Source: Euryarchaeota archaeon Ods02
GTDB taxonomy: Archaea; Halobacteriota; Halobacteria; Halobacteriales; Halorutilaceae
Length of the DNA: 64,000 nt
Reading direction: 5' to 3'
Assembly: GCA_028751075.1 (NCBI GenBank)
Contig: JAQZDA010000004.1
Span: forward strand, 1 to 64,000
Shown: piece by piece, positions 33,790 through 41,446 of the stretch
How positions within the stretch are numbered: the first letter of the stretch is position 1
How the letters are laid out: the number at the start of each line of letters is the position of its first letter
Translations under genes and position numbers: made by a program
The notes under the pieces: model-generated
What the model saw: only the letters and a program-made list of their open reading frames with translations
Database searches by the model: none
Told to the model about the DNA's origin: nothing

Positions 33790-33950
33790 TAACGTATCCC
33801 TCCAACCAACAGGTCATTTGGTTTAGAGATAGTCGCTCGACAGGCCAAACCCCCGGGTTCGTCGAGTTTCGGAAGCGGGCCCCTGGCCCCGGAACCTGTG
33901 CAGGGGTACGCCCCCGCCTGTATTTCGCCGGGAGGGAACCGCCACCTGAC
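33790..33950 (-). ncRNA. candidate structured non-coding RNA (unassigned)
   Basis: GC-rich stretch without a halophile-like ORF (frames open on the minus strand give basic, Pro/Arg-rich sequence). Paired segments include CTCGAC 33836-33841 with GTCGAG 33861-33866 enclosing AACC/GGTT, and CCCCTG 33880-33885 with CAGGGG 33901-33906. A TATA-like CCTATATCC on the minus strand (33971-33979) would start a transcript near 33948. It lacks the hallmarks I know for SRP, RNase P or tRNA. The strand and ends are guesses. Confidence 0.2.
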
Positions 33951-34009
33951 GCCTTCGATATAGCGACATAGGATATAGGCCGCGCTGTCTTGCGGTCGTG
34001 GCAAGAGCC

Positions 34010-35092
34010 ATGTACCGCGAGGTTCAACGGCCTCCGATGGAAGAGCTGGAGGACCTAACTCGCGAGCTCGTCGAGACGCCGTCGTACGACGACGAAGGCA
34101 GATGCGGCGACCTCATCGAGAGCTGGCTGGAGCAAGAGACCGACGCCGAGGTGGAACAGGACGGCGCCGGCAACGTGTTCGCACGCCGCGGCAGCCCGAG
34201 GTTCGCGGTCGTCGGCCACCACGACACCGTGCCGCCTGCGGACGCACAGGTGGATGACGCCGGCGACCCGACGTTCGACAGCCATGACGGCCGCTGGTAC
34301 GGCCGCGGCACAGCGGACATGAAGGCCGCGCTGGCGGCGGCGATGCACGCCTTCCGAGACAGCGACGGAGACGACGTCGCGTTCGCGGCGTTCGCGGGTG
34401 AGGAACGCGGCGGCGAAGGCGCGATGCACGCGGTGGAGAACGGCTTCGTCCCGGACCGCGCGGTCGTCGTCGAAGGCAGCGCGGGATACAGCGAGACGGG
34501 TTCCGTGGACGTCGCCGTCGCCCACCGCGGCCGAAGGAAGCTCCGTATGCATGCACGCGGGCGCGCGACCCACGCCGCGGTCGCCGAGGACGACGACAAC
34601 GCCGTCTACCGAGCGTTCGACGAGGAAGAGCGGATACGCAGCCACGAACACCCGACGTACGAGGCCTCCGCAGGAGTTCTCAGGGGCTCGGTCACCGTCA
34701 CCGGTGTGGAAGCCGGCGGCCGGTCGAACGTCGTCCCCGACCGCTGCAGCCTGTTGGCGGACGAACGCACGGTTCCCGACGGAGAGACCTACGAGCCCGA
34801 ACACGTCTCGCTCGAAGAGGTCGAGGAGATGCCGCCGATGGAGTGCGACGACCCGACACTGGTGGACGCGGCGGTCGACGCCGCACGTGAGGATGGGCCG
34901 GCAGAGCGAGTGGTGAAGCCCCACGCCACCGACGCCGGCCACCTCGACCGCGCCGGCGTCGAGTGCGTCGTCGTCGGCCCCGCGGAGAAGGGTGAGGCGC
35001 ACAGCGACGACGAGAGCGTCTCCGTCGAAGCCGTCAGACGATGTCGCGGGATCTACCGGAAGCTGCTGGAGGACGACCGACTCGTGAGTTGA
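34010..35092 (+). CDS. M20 family metallopeptidase/deacylase (DapE/LysK-like)
   Basis: Zinc-dependent amidohydrolase of the M20 family, 360 residues. Motifs in order: FAVVGHHDTVPPAD (first zinc histidine and the HxD pair), GRWYGRGTADMKAALAAAMH (bridging aspartate), AFAGEERGGEGAMHA (catalytic and zinc glutamates), VVVEGSAGYSETGSVDVAVA, the HARGRATHAA dimer-domain segment, and a final zinc histidine in GEAHSDDESVSVEA. It could remove succinyl or acetyl groups in lysine or arginine synthesis or act on peptides; no biosynthetic neighbours decide. ATG 34010 follows a GGATATAGG element. Confidence 0.82.
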   Translation: MYREVQRPPMEELEDLTRELVETPSYDDEGRCGDLIESWLEQETDAEVEQDGAGNVFARRGSPRFAVVGHHDTVPPADAQVDDAGDPTFDSHDGRWYGRGTADMKAALAAAMHAFRDSDGDDVAFAAFAGEERGGEGAMHAVENGFVPDRAVVVEGSAGYSETGSVDVAVAHRGRRKLRMHARGRATHAAVAEDDDNAVYRAFDEEERIRSHEHPTYEASAGVLRGSVTVTGVEAGGRSNVVPDRCSLLADERTVPDGETYEPEHVSLEEVEEMPPMECDDPTLVDAAVDAAREDGPAERVVKPHATDAGHLDRAGVECVVVGPAEKGEAHSDDESVSVEAVRRCRGIYRKLLEDDRLVS

Positions 35093-35150
35093 GCCTTCTT
35101 CCTCCGCCGAGTCACGGGTTCTCGCGTGGTCCGACCGATGTCTGACGAGG

Positions 35151-35160
35151 GTTTATACCA
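35151..35160 (+). promoter_or_regulatory. TATA box for the DUF5806 gene
   Basis: GTTTATACCA is centred 30 bases before ATG 35187, consistent with a leaderless mRNA. Confidence 0.55.
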
Positions 35161-35186
35161 TCCGGCGATAAACCTGATAACGATAT

Positions 35187-36026
35187 ATGGAACCACGTGA
35201 GGGCTCTGGACACGGATTGGGAGACGGAGTAGAGGACGCGGAGGCCGGCAGCGACGCGGAAGCCACCCACCTCCGAGACACGGAGGATGAAGACGATGGC
35301 GGAGCTTCATCTGCAGACGACGAGATACAGGAGGAGTCCACCGAAGACGAGGCGAAGGCCTCGTCGAAGAAGCCAACGCCGAAGCAGACTCCGAACCAGG
35401 GCTTCCAGGCTCCGGAGCTCGACGGCCTGAACCCTGAATCGAATGGCAGTGCACCGCCTTCCGGACCCGCTGCCTCCGCAGCAACGGTTGACTCCGACGT
35501 ACCGGAACGCGTGCAGAAGTACGACAGGTTCAAGAAGGTCGATCGCGCGGAGTACGACCGCGTCAACGAGTTCCTCCGGAAACGCACCTACATCACTGCG
35601 CGGGAGTGGGCGATAGCGCGGCTCTGCAGCGACTTCCGGACGGAGACCGGCGTCGAGATGACGTTGATAGGTGAGAACCTGCCGCGTCTGGTGCCGTTCA
35701 TGGAGGACACGTACACTCCGCAGGCGGTGAACCAGGCCAGGAGCGCGTTCGTCGACAAGGTCAGGATGTCGGGTTCGACGTTCCTCTACGGCGCGATGAG
35801 CGGGTTCTTCACCACGGAGGAGCTCGACGAGATGATGTACGAGGTCAGCGAGACCGCGCGGTTCCTCTTAGAGGTCGAGGGCGTCGAGATAGGGGTGGAC
35901 CACGAGACGGAGGTCCAGGACCGCATCAGCTCCGCTATGCGGGAGATACAGCAGAGCAGCCGGGAGCTACGGGGTGAGGAGGACGACGAAGTCCACCGGT
36001 GTCCCGAGTGCGGGCACGAGTTCTGA
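35187..36026 (+). CDS. DUF5806 family protein
   Basis: Protein of 279 residues. The first 105 residues are a disordered acidic then Lys/Pro/Gln-rich segment. The conserved domain (about 108-250) reads KYDRFKKVDRAEYDRVNEFL, TYITAREWAIARLCSDFRTE, GVEMTLIGENLPRLVPFMED, YTPQAVNQARSAFVDKVR, and FLLEVEGVEIGVDHETEVQD, matching the DUF5806 family found in haloarchaea. The tail ends in a CPECGHEF half zinc site. Function is unknown; it looks like a helix-turn-helix-containing regulator but that is inference. Confidence 0.85.
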   Translation: MEPREGSGHGLGDGVEDAEAGSDAEATHLRDTEDEDDGGASSADDEIQEESTEDEAKASSKKPTPKQTPNQGFQAPELDGLNPESNGSAPPSGPAASAATVDSDVPERVQKYDRFKKVDRAEYDRVNEFLRKRTYITAREWAIARLCSDFRTETGVEMTLIGENLPRLVPFMEDTYTPQAVNQARSAFVDKVRMSGSTFLYGAMSGFFTTEELDEMMYEVSETARFLLEVEGVEIGVDHETEVQDRISSAMREIQQSSRELRGEEDDEVHRCPECGHEF

Positions 36027-36410
36027 TCAGCTTTCGTCGTCGCCTTCGAGAGCCTCCTTTGCCTTCTCCATGAACTCGTCGGTCTCCTCCTTCACCTCTT
36101 CGAGCGCGTCGCGGAACTCTTCCTCGAGGTCGGAGACGCTGTCACCCGCTTCTTCCGCGAGCTCGGACAGACGTTCCTTGCCTTCGTCGACGTTCTCGTC
36201 TATCGACCGCTGGAGGTCGTCGACTCCCTCGCGTATCCGTTCCACCGTTTCGGCGTCTCCGCCGCCTTGGCGGAGGCGTTCGGTGTTGTCCTTCAGCTTC
36301 GCCGTCGTCATCCTCAGCTGTCCCGCGCCCTCTTCGACGGTCTCGTCTATCGCTTCCTCGATCTCGTCGAGCCGCTTCCTGAGCTGTTCAGCTATCTCTT
36401 CCTTCGGCAT
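36027..36410 (-). CDS. coiled-coil protein with IDENVDEG-type repeat (127 aa)
   Basis: Amphipathic, all-helical acidic protein without cysteines. IEEAIDETVEEGAGQLRM near residue 17 and LQRSIDENVDEGKERLSEL near residue 66 are internal repeats about 50 residues apart. A CTTTAAGTAG on the minus strand near 36431-36440 is centred about 25 bases before the ATG, giving a leaderless start. It is convergent with the DUF5806 gene and follows a paralogue on the same strand. Function unknown; long helices suggest oligomerisation or a surface coat. Confidence 0.65.
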   Translation of the reverse strand: MPKEEIAEQLRKRLDEIEEAIDETVEEGAGQLRMTTAKLKDNTERLRQGGGDAETVERIREGVDDLQRSIDENVDEGKERLSELAEEAGDSVSDLEEEFRDALEEVKEETDEFMEKAKEALEGDDES

Positions 36411-36501
36411 ACCAGAGAAGAAAGCCCTGGCTACTTAAAGCTCTTTCCGCGGTTCCGATGGAAGGGGTTCACGCGGGACGTCTGGAGCCGGTGTTCCGTA
36501 T

Positions 36502-36834
36502 TTATCTGCCGTGCGCCCTGTCTTCGAGCTCGTCGAGTCTGGCGCGCGCATCCTCGACGATCTCCGACATCGTCTCCCTGCCTTCGTCGGAGTTCTCGTC
36601 TATCTCCATCTCTATCTCGTCGAGGTGTTCGCGCGCCTTCGAGAGCTTCTTCTTGAGCTTCTTGTCGTCGTCGCTGTCACCTATAGACTCTATCTTCTCA
36701 CGAAACCCCGACGTCAGCTCCTTGAACCTCCCCCTCCCCTCATCGATGTTCTCGTCTATACCCTCGTCGATGCTGTCTACGACGTCGGACAGCTCCTTCC
36801 TGAGTCCATCAGTATCAGCTTTCTCTTTGGACAT
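36502..36834 (-). CDS. coiled-coil protein with IDENxDEG-type repeat (110 aa)
   Basis: Paralogue of the following gene: IDEGIDENIDEGRGRFKEL near residue 18 and MEIDENSDEGRETMSEIVED near residue 75 repeat the same heptad-like unit, separated by a Lys-rich helix (DDDKKLKKKLSKAREHLDE). No membrane segment. Cotranscription with the 127-residue paralogue is possible, but a promoter lies between them. No family recognised. Confidence 0.62.
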   Translation of the reverse strand: MSKEKADTDGLRKELSDVVDSIDEGIDENIDEGRGRFKELTSGFREKIESIGDSDDDKKLKKKLSKAREHLDEIEMEIDENSDEGRETMSEIVEDARARLDELEDRAHGR

Positions 36835-37009
36835 GATGCGTAGCTAGGAAGACGCTCTACCGCCATCAATACGAGGCTTGGAGGTCAAAGGCCAGGGGTT
36901 CGGATTGCGGGATGCGGTCCCCGGCAGAGCCAGGTCAGGGTTCAGGCGATCTCCACGGCGAAGCCAGGACAGAGGAGGGGTTCACCGGAGGTTCCTCCAT
37001 AGATCCAGG

Positions 37010-37981
37010 TCATAGTTTCCGGACGAGGTCTTCGGCGAAGTAGGTGATGACCGTGTCTGCGCCCGCGCGCTTGATAGCAGTCAGGCTCTCCAGCGCCGTC
37101 TCCTCCGCGTCAAGCCATCCCTCCTGGTCGGCGGCCTTCAACATAGCGTACTCACCGGAGACGTTGTAAGCAGCGACTGGGACGTCGAACTCGCCGGCGA
37201 CGTCCGAGACTACGTCGAGGTAGGGGAGCGCGGGCTTCACCATCAGCCAGTCCGCGCCCTCTCTCACGTCTAGCCGCGCCTCCATCAACGCCTCACGCGT
37301 GTTCCCGGGATCCATCTGGTACCCCGTCCGGTCGCCGTGCGACGGCGCGCTGTCCTGTGCGTCCCTGAACGGTCCGTAGAACCCCGACGCGTACTTCACC
37401 GAGTACGACATGACGCCGACTTCGTCGTAACCGTGGCCGTCGAGAGCATCACGTATCTCGCCGACTGCGCCGTCCATCATCCCGCTGGGTGCGACGACGT
37501 CCGCGCCGGCTTCGGCCTGAGACACGGCGACGTTCCGAAGGTACGGCAAGGTGGCGTCGTTGTCGACGCGGCCGGAGTCGTCGACGAGGCCGCAGTGGCC
37601 GTGCGTCGTGTACGCGCAGAGACAGAGATCCGTTATCACGACGAGGCCGGGGACGTGCTCCGATATCTCCCTGACGCTACGCTGGACGACGCCTTCCTCC
37701 GCCCAGGCGCGGGAGCCCTCGGCGTCCTTCTCCTCCGGCACGCCGAACACCATGACGGCGGGGACTCCGGCGTCGTAGACCTCGGCTGCGCGGTCCGCGG
37801 CATCCTCGACGGGGTGCCGGTGGACGTCCGGCATGCTCGGTATCTCCTCCGCTTCCGAGAGGTTGGCGTCGAAGAACAACGGCTGAACGAGGTCGTCCTC
37901 CGCTACCGTGGTCTCCCGGACCATGTCGTCGACGCCGTCTCGGCGATAACGGCGCATCCGGCGGCGGGGGAACTCTGACAT
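37010..37981 (-). CDS. hemB: delta-aminolevulinic acid dehydratase (porphobilinogen synthase)
   Basis: Condenses two 5-aminolevulinates to porphobilinogen, supplying HemC. The 323-residue protein has DDLVQPLFFDANLSEAEEIP, the zinc site ITDLCLCAYTTHGHCGLVDD with three cysteines, the first Schiff-base lysine in VMSYSVKYASGFYGPFRDA, YQMDPGNTREALMEA and the second in LMVKPALPYLDVVSDVAGEF. Length is normal. It is separated by 20 kb from hemL-hemC-hemD. Its first 48 bases are copied into the adjacent chimeric ORF upstream. Confidence 0.95.
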   Translation of the reverse strand: MSEFPRRRMRRYRRDGVDDMVRETTVAEDDLVQPLFFDANLSEAEEIPSMPDVHRHPVEDAADRAAEVYDAGVPAVMVFGVPEEKDAEGSRAWAEEGVVQRSVREISEHVPGLVVITDLCLCAYTTHGHCGLVDDSGRVDNDATLPYLRNVAVSQAEAGADVVAPSGMMDGAVGEIRDALDGHGYDEVGVMSYSVKYASGFYGPFRDAQDSAPSHGDRTGYQMDPGNTREALMEARLDVREGADWLMVKPALPYLDVVSDVAGEFDVPVAAYNVSGEYAMLKAADQEGWLDAEETALESLTAIKRAGADTVITYFAEDLVRKL

Positions 37982-38042
37982 ACCTGTACCTTCGGAGGCG
38001 TCAAGTGAAAACCGCTTCGGAGGGCTTCAGCAAACCTGCAGG

Positions 38043-38195
38043 TCAGTACGTCCGTGCGACGTACGCGACGTCCTCCGCCTCGGCGCCGCATTCCAGGCAG
38101 CTGTCGGGTCCGCCGTCTTCACCGCCTTTGGGTACGCCGAGAAGGTCGCCGTCCCGGCGATACCGGCGCATGCGGCGGCGTAAATACTCTGACAT
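38043..38195 (-). pseudogene. hemB/proS chimeric ORF (50 aa), intact frame
   Basis: The ORF reads MSEYLRRRMRRYRRDG, nearly the N-terminus of the downstream hemB (MSEFPRRRMRRYRRDG), then joins in frame to the last 34 residues of proS: DLLGVPKGGEDGGPDS, CLECGAEAEDVAYVARTY and stop. The junction lies in GACGGCG, present at the corresponding point in both parents (37933-37939 and 39212-39218 on the plus strand as CGCCGTC). A GACTTATGTC promoter lies 27 bases before the ATG. It could be expressed as a mini zinc-ribbon peptide or be a remnant; no function is assigned. Confidence 0.75.
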
Positions 38196-38217
38196 ACGTG
38201 CCCACAGGAGGGGAATC

Positions 38218-38227
38218 GACATAAGTC
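38218..38227 (-). promoter_or_regulatory. TATA-like element for the hemB/proS chimeric ORF
   Basis: Minus strand GACTTATGTC is centred 27 bases before ATG 38195. The identical decamer precedes the UPF0175 antitoxin gene at 39012-39021, also at 27 bases. Confidence 0.5.
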
Positions 38228-38258
38228 CCCAGTCTTCCTGCGGCGCCGTCGGAGGGGG

Positions 38259-38747
38259 TTACTCGTCCTCCAGGATGGAGCGATACAGGTCGTCTGAGAT
38301 CCAGAACCCCGCGTCGCGTAGAGAGTTCAGCTCTTGCTCCAGCGAATCTATCTCTCCATCGGCTTCGGCCTTCAGAAGCACGCCTATGACTCCGGTACAG
38401 GGTATCTCGTGTCTTCTGGCGACGGTCCTCGCTTCCTTCTCGTCGAGGAGCAAGAGGTCGGCATCCCGTTGCAGTGAATGACGTATAGCTGCGGCTTCAC
38501 CCACGTCGATTCCCTCCAGTAGTTCGTGGAAAAGCTCGTCCTCCTCCGTGGGCTCCACGGTCAGGAAACCCGTTTCGCGGAGCTGCTCGAGCGCTTCCTT
38601 TCCGCGTCCCCCCTCCTGTACCTCCATCCAGACGTGTTCCGGAACCACCACACCCGGAAACTGACTGCGCAGGAGTTCGAGTCGGTCGACGATAGCCAGG
38701 TTCAGAATCGGTGACGTGTTGGAGACTACGAGCTTACTTCGAGGCAT
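38259..38747 (-). CDS. DUF3368 PIN-like toxin
   Basis: PIN-fold nuclease of 162 residues. KLVVSNTSPILNLAIVDRLE replaces the usual first Asp motif with the N-T-S-P form of DUF3368, followed by VVVPEHVWMEVQEGG, the acidic DVGEAAAIRHSLQRDADLLL and DEKEARTVARRHEIPCTGVI with the last metal-binding acidic residues. The gene overlaps the UPF0175 antitoxin by 14 bases; DUF3368 plus UPF0175 is an established toxin-antitoxin pairing. Confidence 0.85.
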   Translation of the reverse strand: MPRSKLVVSNTSPILNLAIVDRLELLRSQFPGVVVPEHVWMEVQEGGRGKEALEQLRETGFLTVEPTEEDELFHELLEGIDVGEAAAIRHSLQRDADLLLLDEKEARTVARRHEIPCTGVIGVLLKAEADGEIDSLEQELNSLRDAGFWISDDLYRSILEDE

Positions 38748-38988
38748 ACCGCTGGTCTTCGTCCAGTTCGTCGTCGGTGTAATGGCGTTCTACTCCGCGT
38801 TCACCCAGCTCTCGCTGGAACTCGTCCTTCGACATACCTGCGAGCTCGCGCGCCTTCCCGAAGGAGAGCGCTCCGCGGTCGTAGAGCGACACCGCTAGCT
38901 CCAGCTGAAGCTCTCGCTCACGCTCTCCGTCCGGAATCTTCAGAGCGTCGAAGACGTCCTCCGGAATCCGTATAGCGGCGTCGGTCAT
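38734..38988 (-). CDS. UPF0175-family antitoxin
   Basis: Protein of 84 residues. AAIRIPEDVFDALKIPDGER followed by LQLELAVSLYDRGALSFGKA and RELAGMSKDEFQRELGERGV is the UPF0175 helix-turn-helix pattern. It probably binds its own promoter and neutralises the PIN-like protein encoded downstream with a 14-base overlap. ATG 38988 is exactly 27 bases from a TATA centre, so the mRNA may be leaderless; an in-frame TTG 38997 exists. The pair sits between proS and the hemB/proS chimera. Confidence 0.85.
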   Translation of the reverse strand: MTDAAIRIPEDVFDALKIPDGERERELQLELAVSLYDRGALSFGKARELAGMSKDEFQRELGERGVERHYTDDELDEDQRYASK

Positions 38989-39011
38989 CGCACTCAAATT
39001 CGTGTCGGCGA

Positions 39012-39021
39012 GACATAAGTC
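39012..39021 (-). promoter_or_regulatory. TATA-like element for the UPF0175/DUF3368 pair
   Basis: Minus strand GACTTATGTC, centred 27-28 bases before ATG 38988. Confidence 0.5.
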
Positions 39022-39107
39022 TTCACGTCAACCCCTCCAGAAGGGTCGTGCTCCGACACCCCGATAAAGCACTTCGTAAACGCAGACCTACCCCCCCCCG
39101 CCTGAGT

Positions 39108-40538
39108 TCAGTACGTCCTTGCGACGTACGCTACGTCGTCCGCGCTGTCCCCGCATTCGAGGCAGCTGTCGAGGCCGCCGTCTTCCTCGCTCTTGGGTAC
39201 GCCGAGAAGGTCGCCGTCGGATTTGTCTTCGATGGAGTGCCCGCATTCCTCCGCACCGCACCATCCGACGCGGACGAAGCCATCCTCTAGCGCGGGGTTG
39301 AGGTCGCCGTAGTCGTCTACGTCCGTGGTGCGGTCTTCGAAGCCCTGCTGCGCCGTCTTCCGGAGCTCGCTGTCGAGACTGTCGAAGACGTCTTCGACGT
39401 GCTCCACTACCTCGTCGAACGCGGCCTCGGATTCGTTCCCCAGTCGGTCGACGACGACCGCGGACTCGTCCTCTAGATCCCGGGGGCCGACCTCGATGCG
39501 GAGCGCCGTACCCTGTAGCTCGGCGTCGTAGTACTTCGCGCCGGGGCTGCGGTCGCTGTCGTCGAACTCGACCCTGACGCCGGCGTCCCTCAGCCGGCCT
39601 TCGATCCCCCTGCAGACCTCCATTATCTCGTCGTTCTCCTCGTCGTCTCCGAACAGGACGGGCACGATCACGACCTGCGTGGGTGCTACATCGCTGGGGA
39701 GGACTAAGCCGTTGTCGTCGCCGTGGACGCTCATGACGGCGGCGATGCAGCGTTCGCTGACGCCGTAGCTCGTCTGGTAGACGGGTTCCTGTTCGCCGTC
39801 CTGGTTCTCGAACTCGACGTCGAAGGCTTCGCTGAAGTTCTGTCCGAGGTTGTGCGCCGTCCCTATCTGGAGGGCGCGGCCGTCCGGCATCAGGGTGTCG
39901 ACGGCGTAGGTGTAGTCGGCTCCGGGGAACTTGTCCCACTCCGGCCTCTCGGTGACGACGAAGGGGACGCCGAGCCAGCGGTAGAACTCCCTGTACAGGT
40001 CGAGCGCCTCCTCCACCTGCTCCGCCGCCGCTTCGTAGCCTGCGTGCGCTGTGTGGGCTTCCTTGAAACCCGTTATCTCCCTCAACCGTATCAACGGGCG
40101 GGTGTGTTCGGTCTCGCTCCTCCAGATGTTCGCGACCTGATAGATCTTCAAGGGGAGGTCGGTGTGAGACCGTATCCAGAGGTCGAACATCGTGTACATC
40201 GGCGTCTCGCTGGTGGGGCGCATCGCCATGCGTTCGTCGAGCTCCTTCCTGCCGCCATGGGTCACCCAGAACACCTCGTCCTCGAAACCCGCGATGTGTT
40301 CACCTTCCTTCGCGAGTATGCCTTCGGGGATGAGGACGGGGAACCCGACTTCGTCGTGGCCGGCGTCGTCGTGCATACCGGTGAGGCGGTCGTACACCTG
40401 GTTCCTGAGCTTCTGTCCGAAGGGATACCAGACGTACACCCCCTGTGCGGGGTACCGGACGTCCATGATCTCCGCCTGGAACAGGAGCTCGTTGTACCAT
40501 TCGCTGAACTCCTCCTTCGGCGGGAGGTCGTCTGCCAT
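39108..40538 (-). CDS. proS: prolyl-tRNA synthetase, archaeal type
   Basis: Charges tRNA-Pro. The 476-residue protein matches archaeal/eukaryotic ProRS: EEFSEWYNELLFQAEIMDVR at the start, class II motif 2 near IYQVANIWRSETEHTRPLIR, REITGFKEAHTAHA, motif 3 near HGDDNGLVLPSDVAPTQVVI, an anticodon-binding domain and the C-terminal zinc domain (WCGAEECGHS, then DSCLECGDSADDVAYVARTY). ATG 40538 is the family start; the frame continues upstream without plausible homology. Its last 34 codons were copied into the chimeric ORF near hemB. Confidence 0.95.
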   Translation of the reverse strand: MADDLPPKEEFSEWYNELLFQAEIMDVRYPAQGVYVWYPFGQKLRNQVYDRLTGMHDDAGHDEVGFPVLIPEGILAKEGEHIAGFEDEVFWVTHGGRKELDERMAMRPTSETPMYTMFDLWIRSHTDLPLKIYQVANIWRSETEHTRPLIRLREITGFKEAHTAHAGYEAAAEQVEEALDLYREFYRWLGVPFVVTERPEWDKFPGADYTYAVDTLMPDGRALQIGTAHNLGQNFSEAFDVEFENQDGEQEPVYQTSYGVSERCIAAVMSVHGDDNGLVLPSDVAPTQVVIVPVLFGDDEENDEIMEVCRGIEGRLRDAGVRVEFDDSDRSPGAKYYDAELQGTALRIEVGPRDLEDESAVVVDRLGNESEAAFDEVVEHVEDVFDSLDSELRKTAQQGFEDRTTDVDDYGDLNPALEDGFVRVGWCGAEECGHSIEDKSDGDLLGVPKSEEDGGLDSCLECGDSADDVAYVARTY

Positions 40539-40608
40539 GTACGGGGGTTGGTGGGCTTCGGCGTATGAGTTTCGGTATCTCAGGCGTGTGGGCTGGGACG
40601 GGGGAAAC

Positions 40609-40618
40609 CGATATATCG
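40609..40618 (+). promoter_or_regulatory. TATA box for the DUF192 lipoprotein gene
   Basis: CGATATATCG, a palindrome, is centred 27 bases before ATG 40641, predicting a leaderless transcript. Confidence 0.55.
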
Positions 40619-40640
40619 GCGCAGCGGCTGGTGTCGACCG

Positions 40641-41222
40641 ATGGAACATCTGCGACCGCTGCTGTTGGCTCTGGCTGTCGCGCTCCTGGTCGCCTCCACT
40701 GGCTGCCTTCACGCATCCGATGGAGCCATGACGGACGACGTCTCCGCGGAGGCGGACGTCGGGGATGCCGGGGACGTCGAAGACGACGGCTGGGATGGAG
40801 GTTCGCCTCCCGCGCCCGGTGACCTCCCCGACGAGGTGGATGCGCGGTTCCACGTCGACGGCGAACCACTCGAGAACCTCACGCTGGAGGTTGTGGACAC
40901 GCCGGAGGACCGCGCCCGCGGGCTGATGTTCCGCGAGGAGCTGGCGGACGACAGGGGGATGCTGTTCGTCTACGCCGCGCAGCAGGAGGGGCTGTCGTTC
41001 TGGATGAAGAACACGCTGGTTCCGCTGGACATCATCTTCATCGACAGCGACCTGCGGGTCGTCGACGTCGAACACGCGGCACCGGACCCCGGCGACGTCG
41101 ACGACGCGGAGCTCCCGAGGTACACGTCGGACGCGCCCGCGAGGTACGTCGTCGAGGTCAACCGGGGGTACGCCAACGAGACCGGACTGGGGTACGGTGA
41201 CGAGCTGGAGATACTGGAGTAG
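40641..41222 (+). CDS. DUF192 family lipoprotein
   Basis: Exported protein of 193 residues. MEHLRPLLLALAVALLVAST precedes a lipobox cysteine (STGCLHA), suggesting lipid anchoring to the outer face of the membrane. After an acidic linker, the DUF192 domain has FHVDGEPLENLTLEVVDTPE, RARGLMFREELADDRGMLFV, QEGLSFWMKNTLVPLDIIFI and VEVNRGYANETGLGYGDELE. DUF192 proteins are secreted, single-domain and of unknown biochemistry. Shares a divergent 100-base region with proS. Confidence 0.88.
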   Translation: MEHLRPLLLALAVALLVASTGCLHASDGAMTDDVSAEADVGDAGDVEDDGWDGGSPPAPGDLPDEVDARFHVDGEPLENLTLEVVDTPEDRARGLMFREELADDRGMLFVYAAQQEGLSFWMKNTLVPLDIIFIDSDLRVVDVEHAAPDPGDVDDAELPRYTSDAPARYVVEVNRGYANETGLGYGDELEILE

Positions 41223-41446
41223 AGAGCCTCACGTTCGAAAGCCGATGCTGTATGGTGGTTTTACGTTCCGGCAGTCGGACGGGACGCCGTGGTCCGCCCG
41301 TCCATCTCGGGGTTCGAGCGTCCGTCCGCGGTTCGACGTTCGGCGTCTTGCGTGCGTCATACACCCCTTCGTTTCGAGTGGAACGCGGGCTCTAGTTGAA
41401 GAACAGAAACAGCAGGACTGCGCGGCGATAGAGGAGCTCGACCGGC

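Noticed and set aside
33790-33950. SRP RNA or RNase P RNA
   Set aside because: A GGAAG pentamer is present, but the helix 8 context (CAGG...GGAAGG...AGCAG) and RNase P conserved blocks were not found.
33732-34027. Three overlapping minus-strand frames of 62-90 residues
   Set aside because: All are basic and Pro/Arg-rich without motifs; the three open frames reflect GC-rich structured DNA, treated instead as a possible RNA.
40539-41075. N-terminal extension of proS to 655 residues
   Set aside because: The added part is antisense to the DUF192 gene and has no ProRS homology; family members start at the EEFSEWYNE segment.
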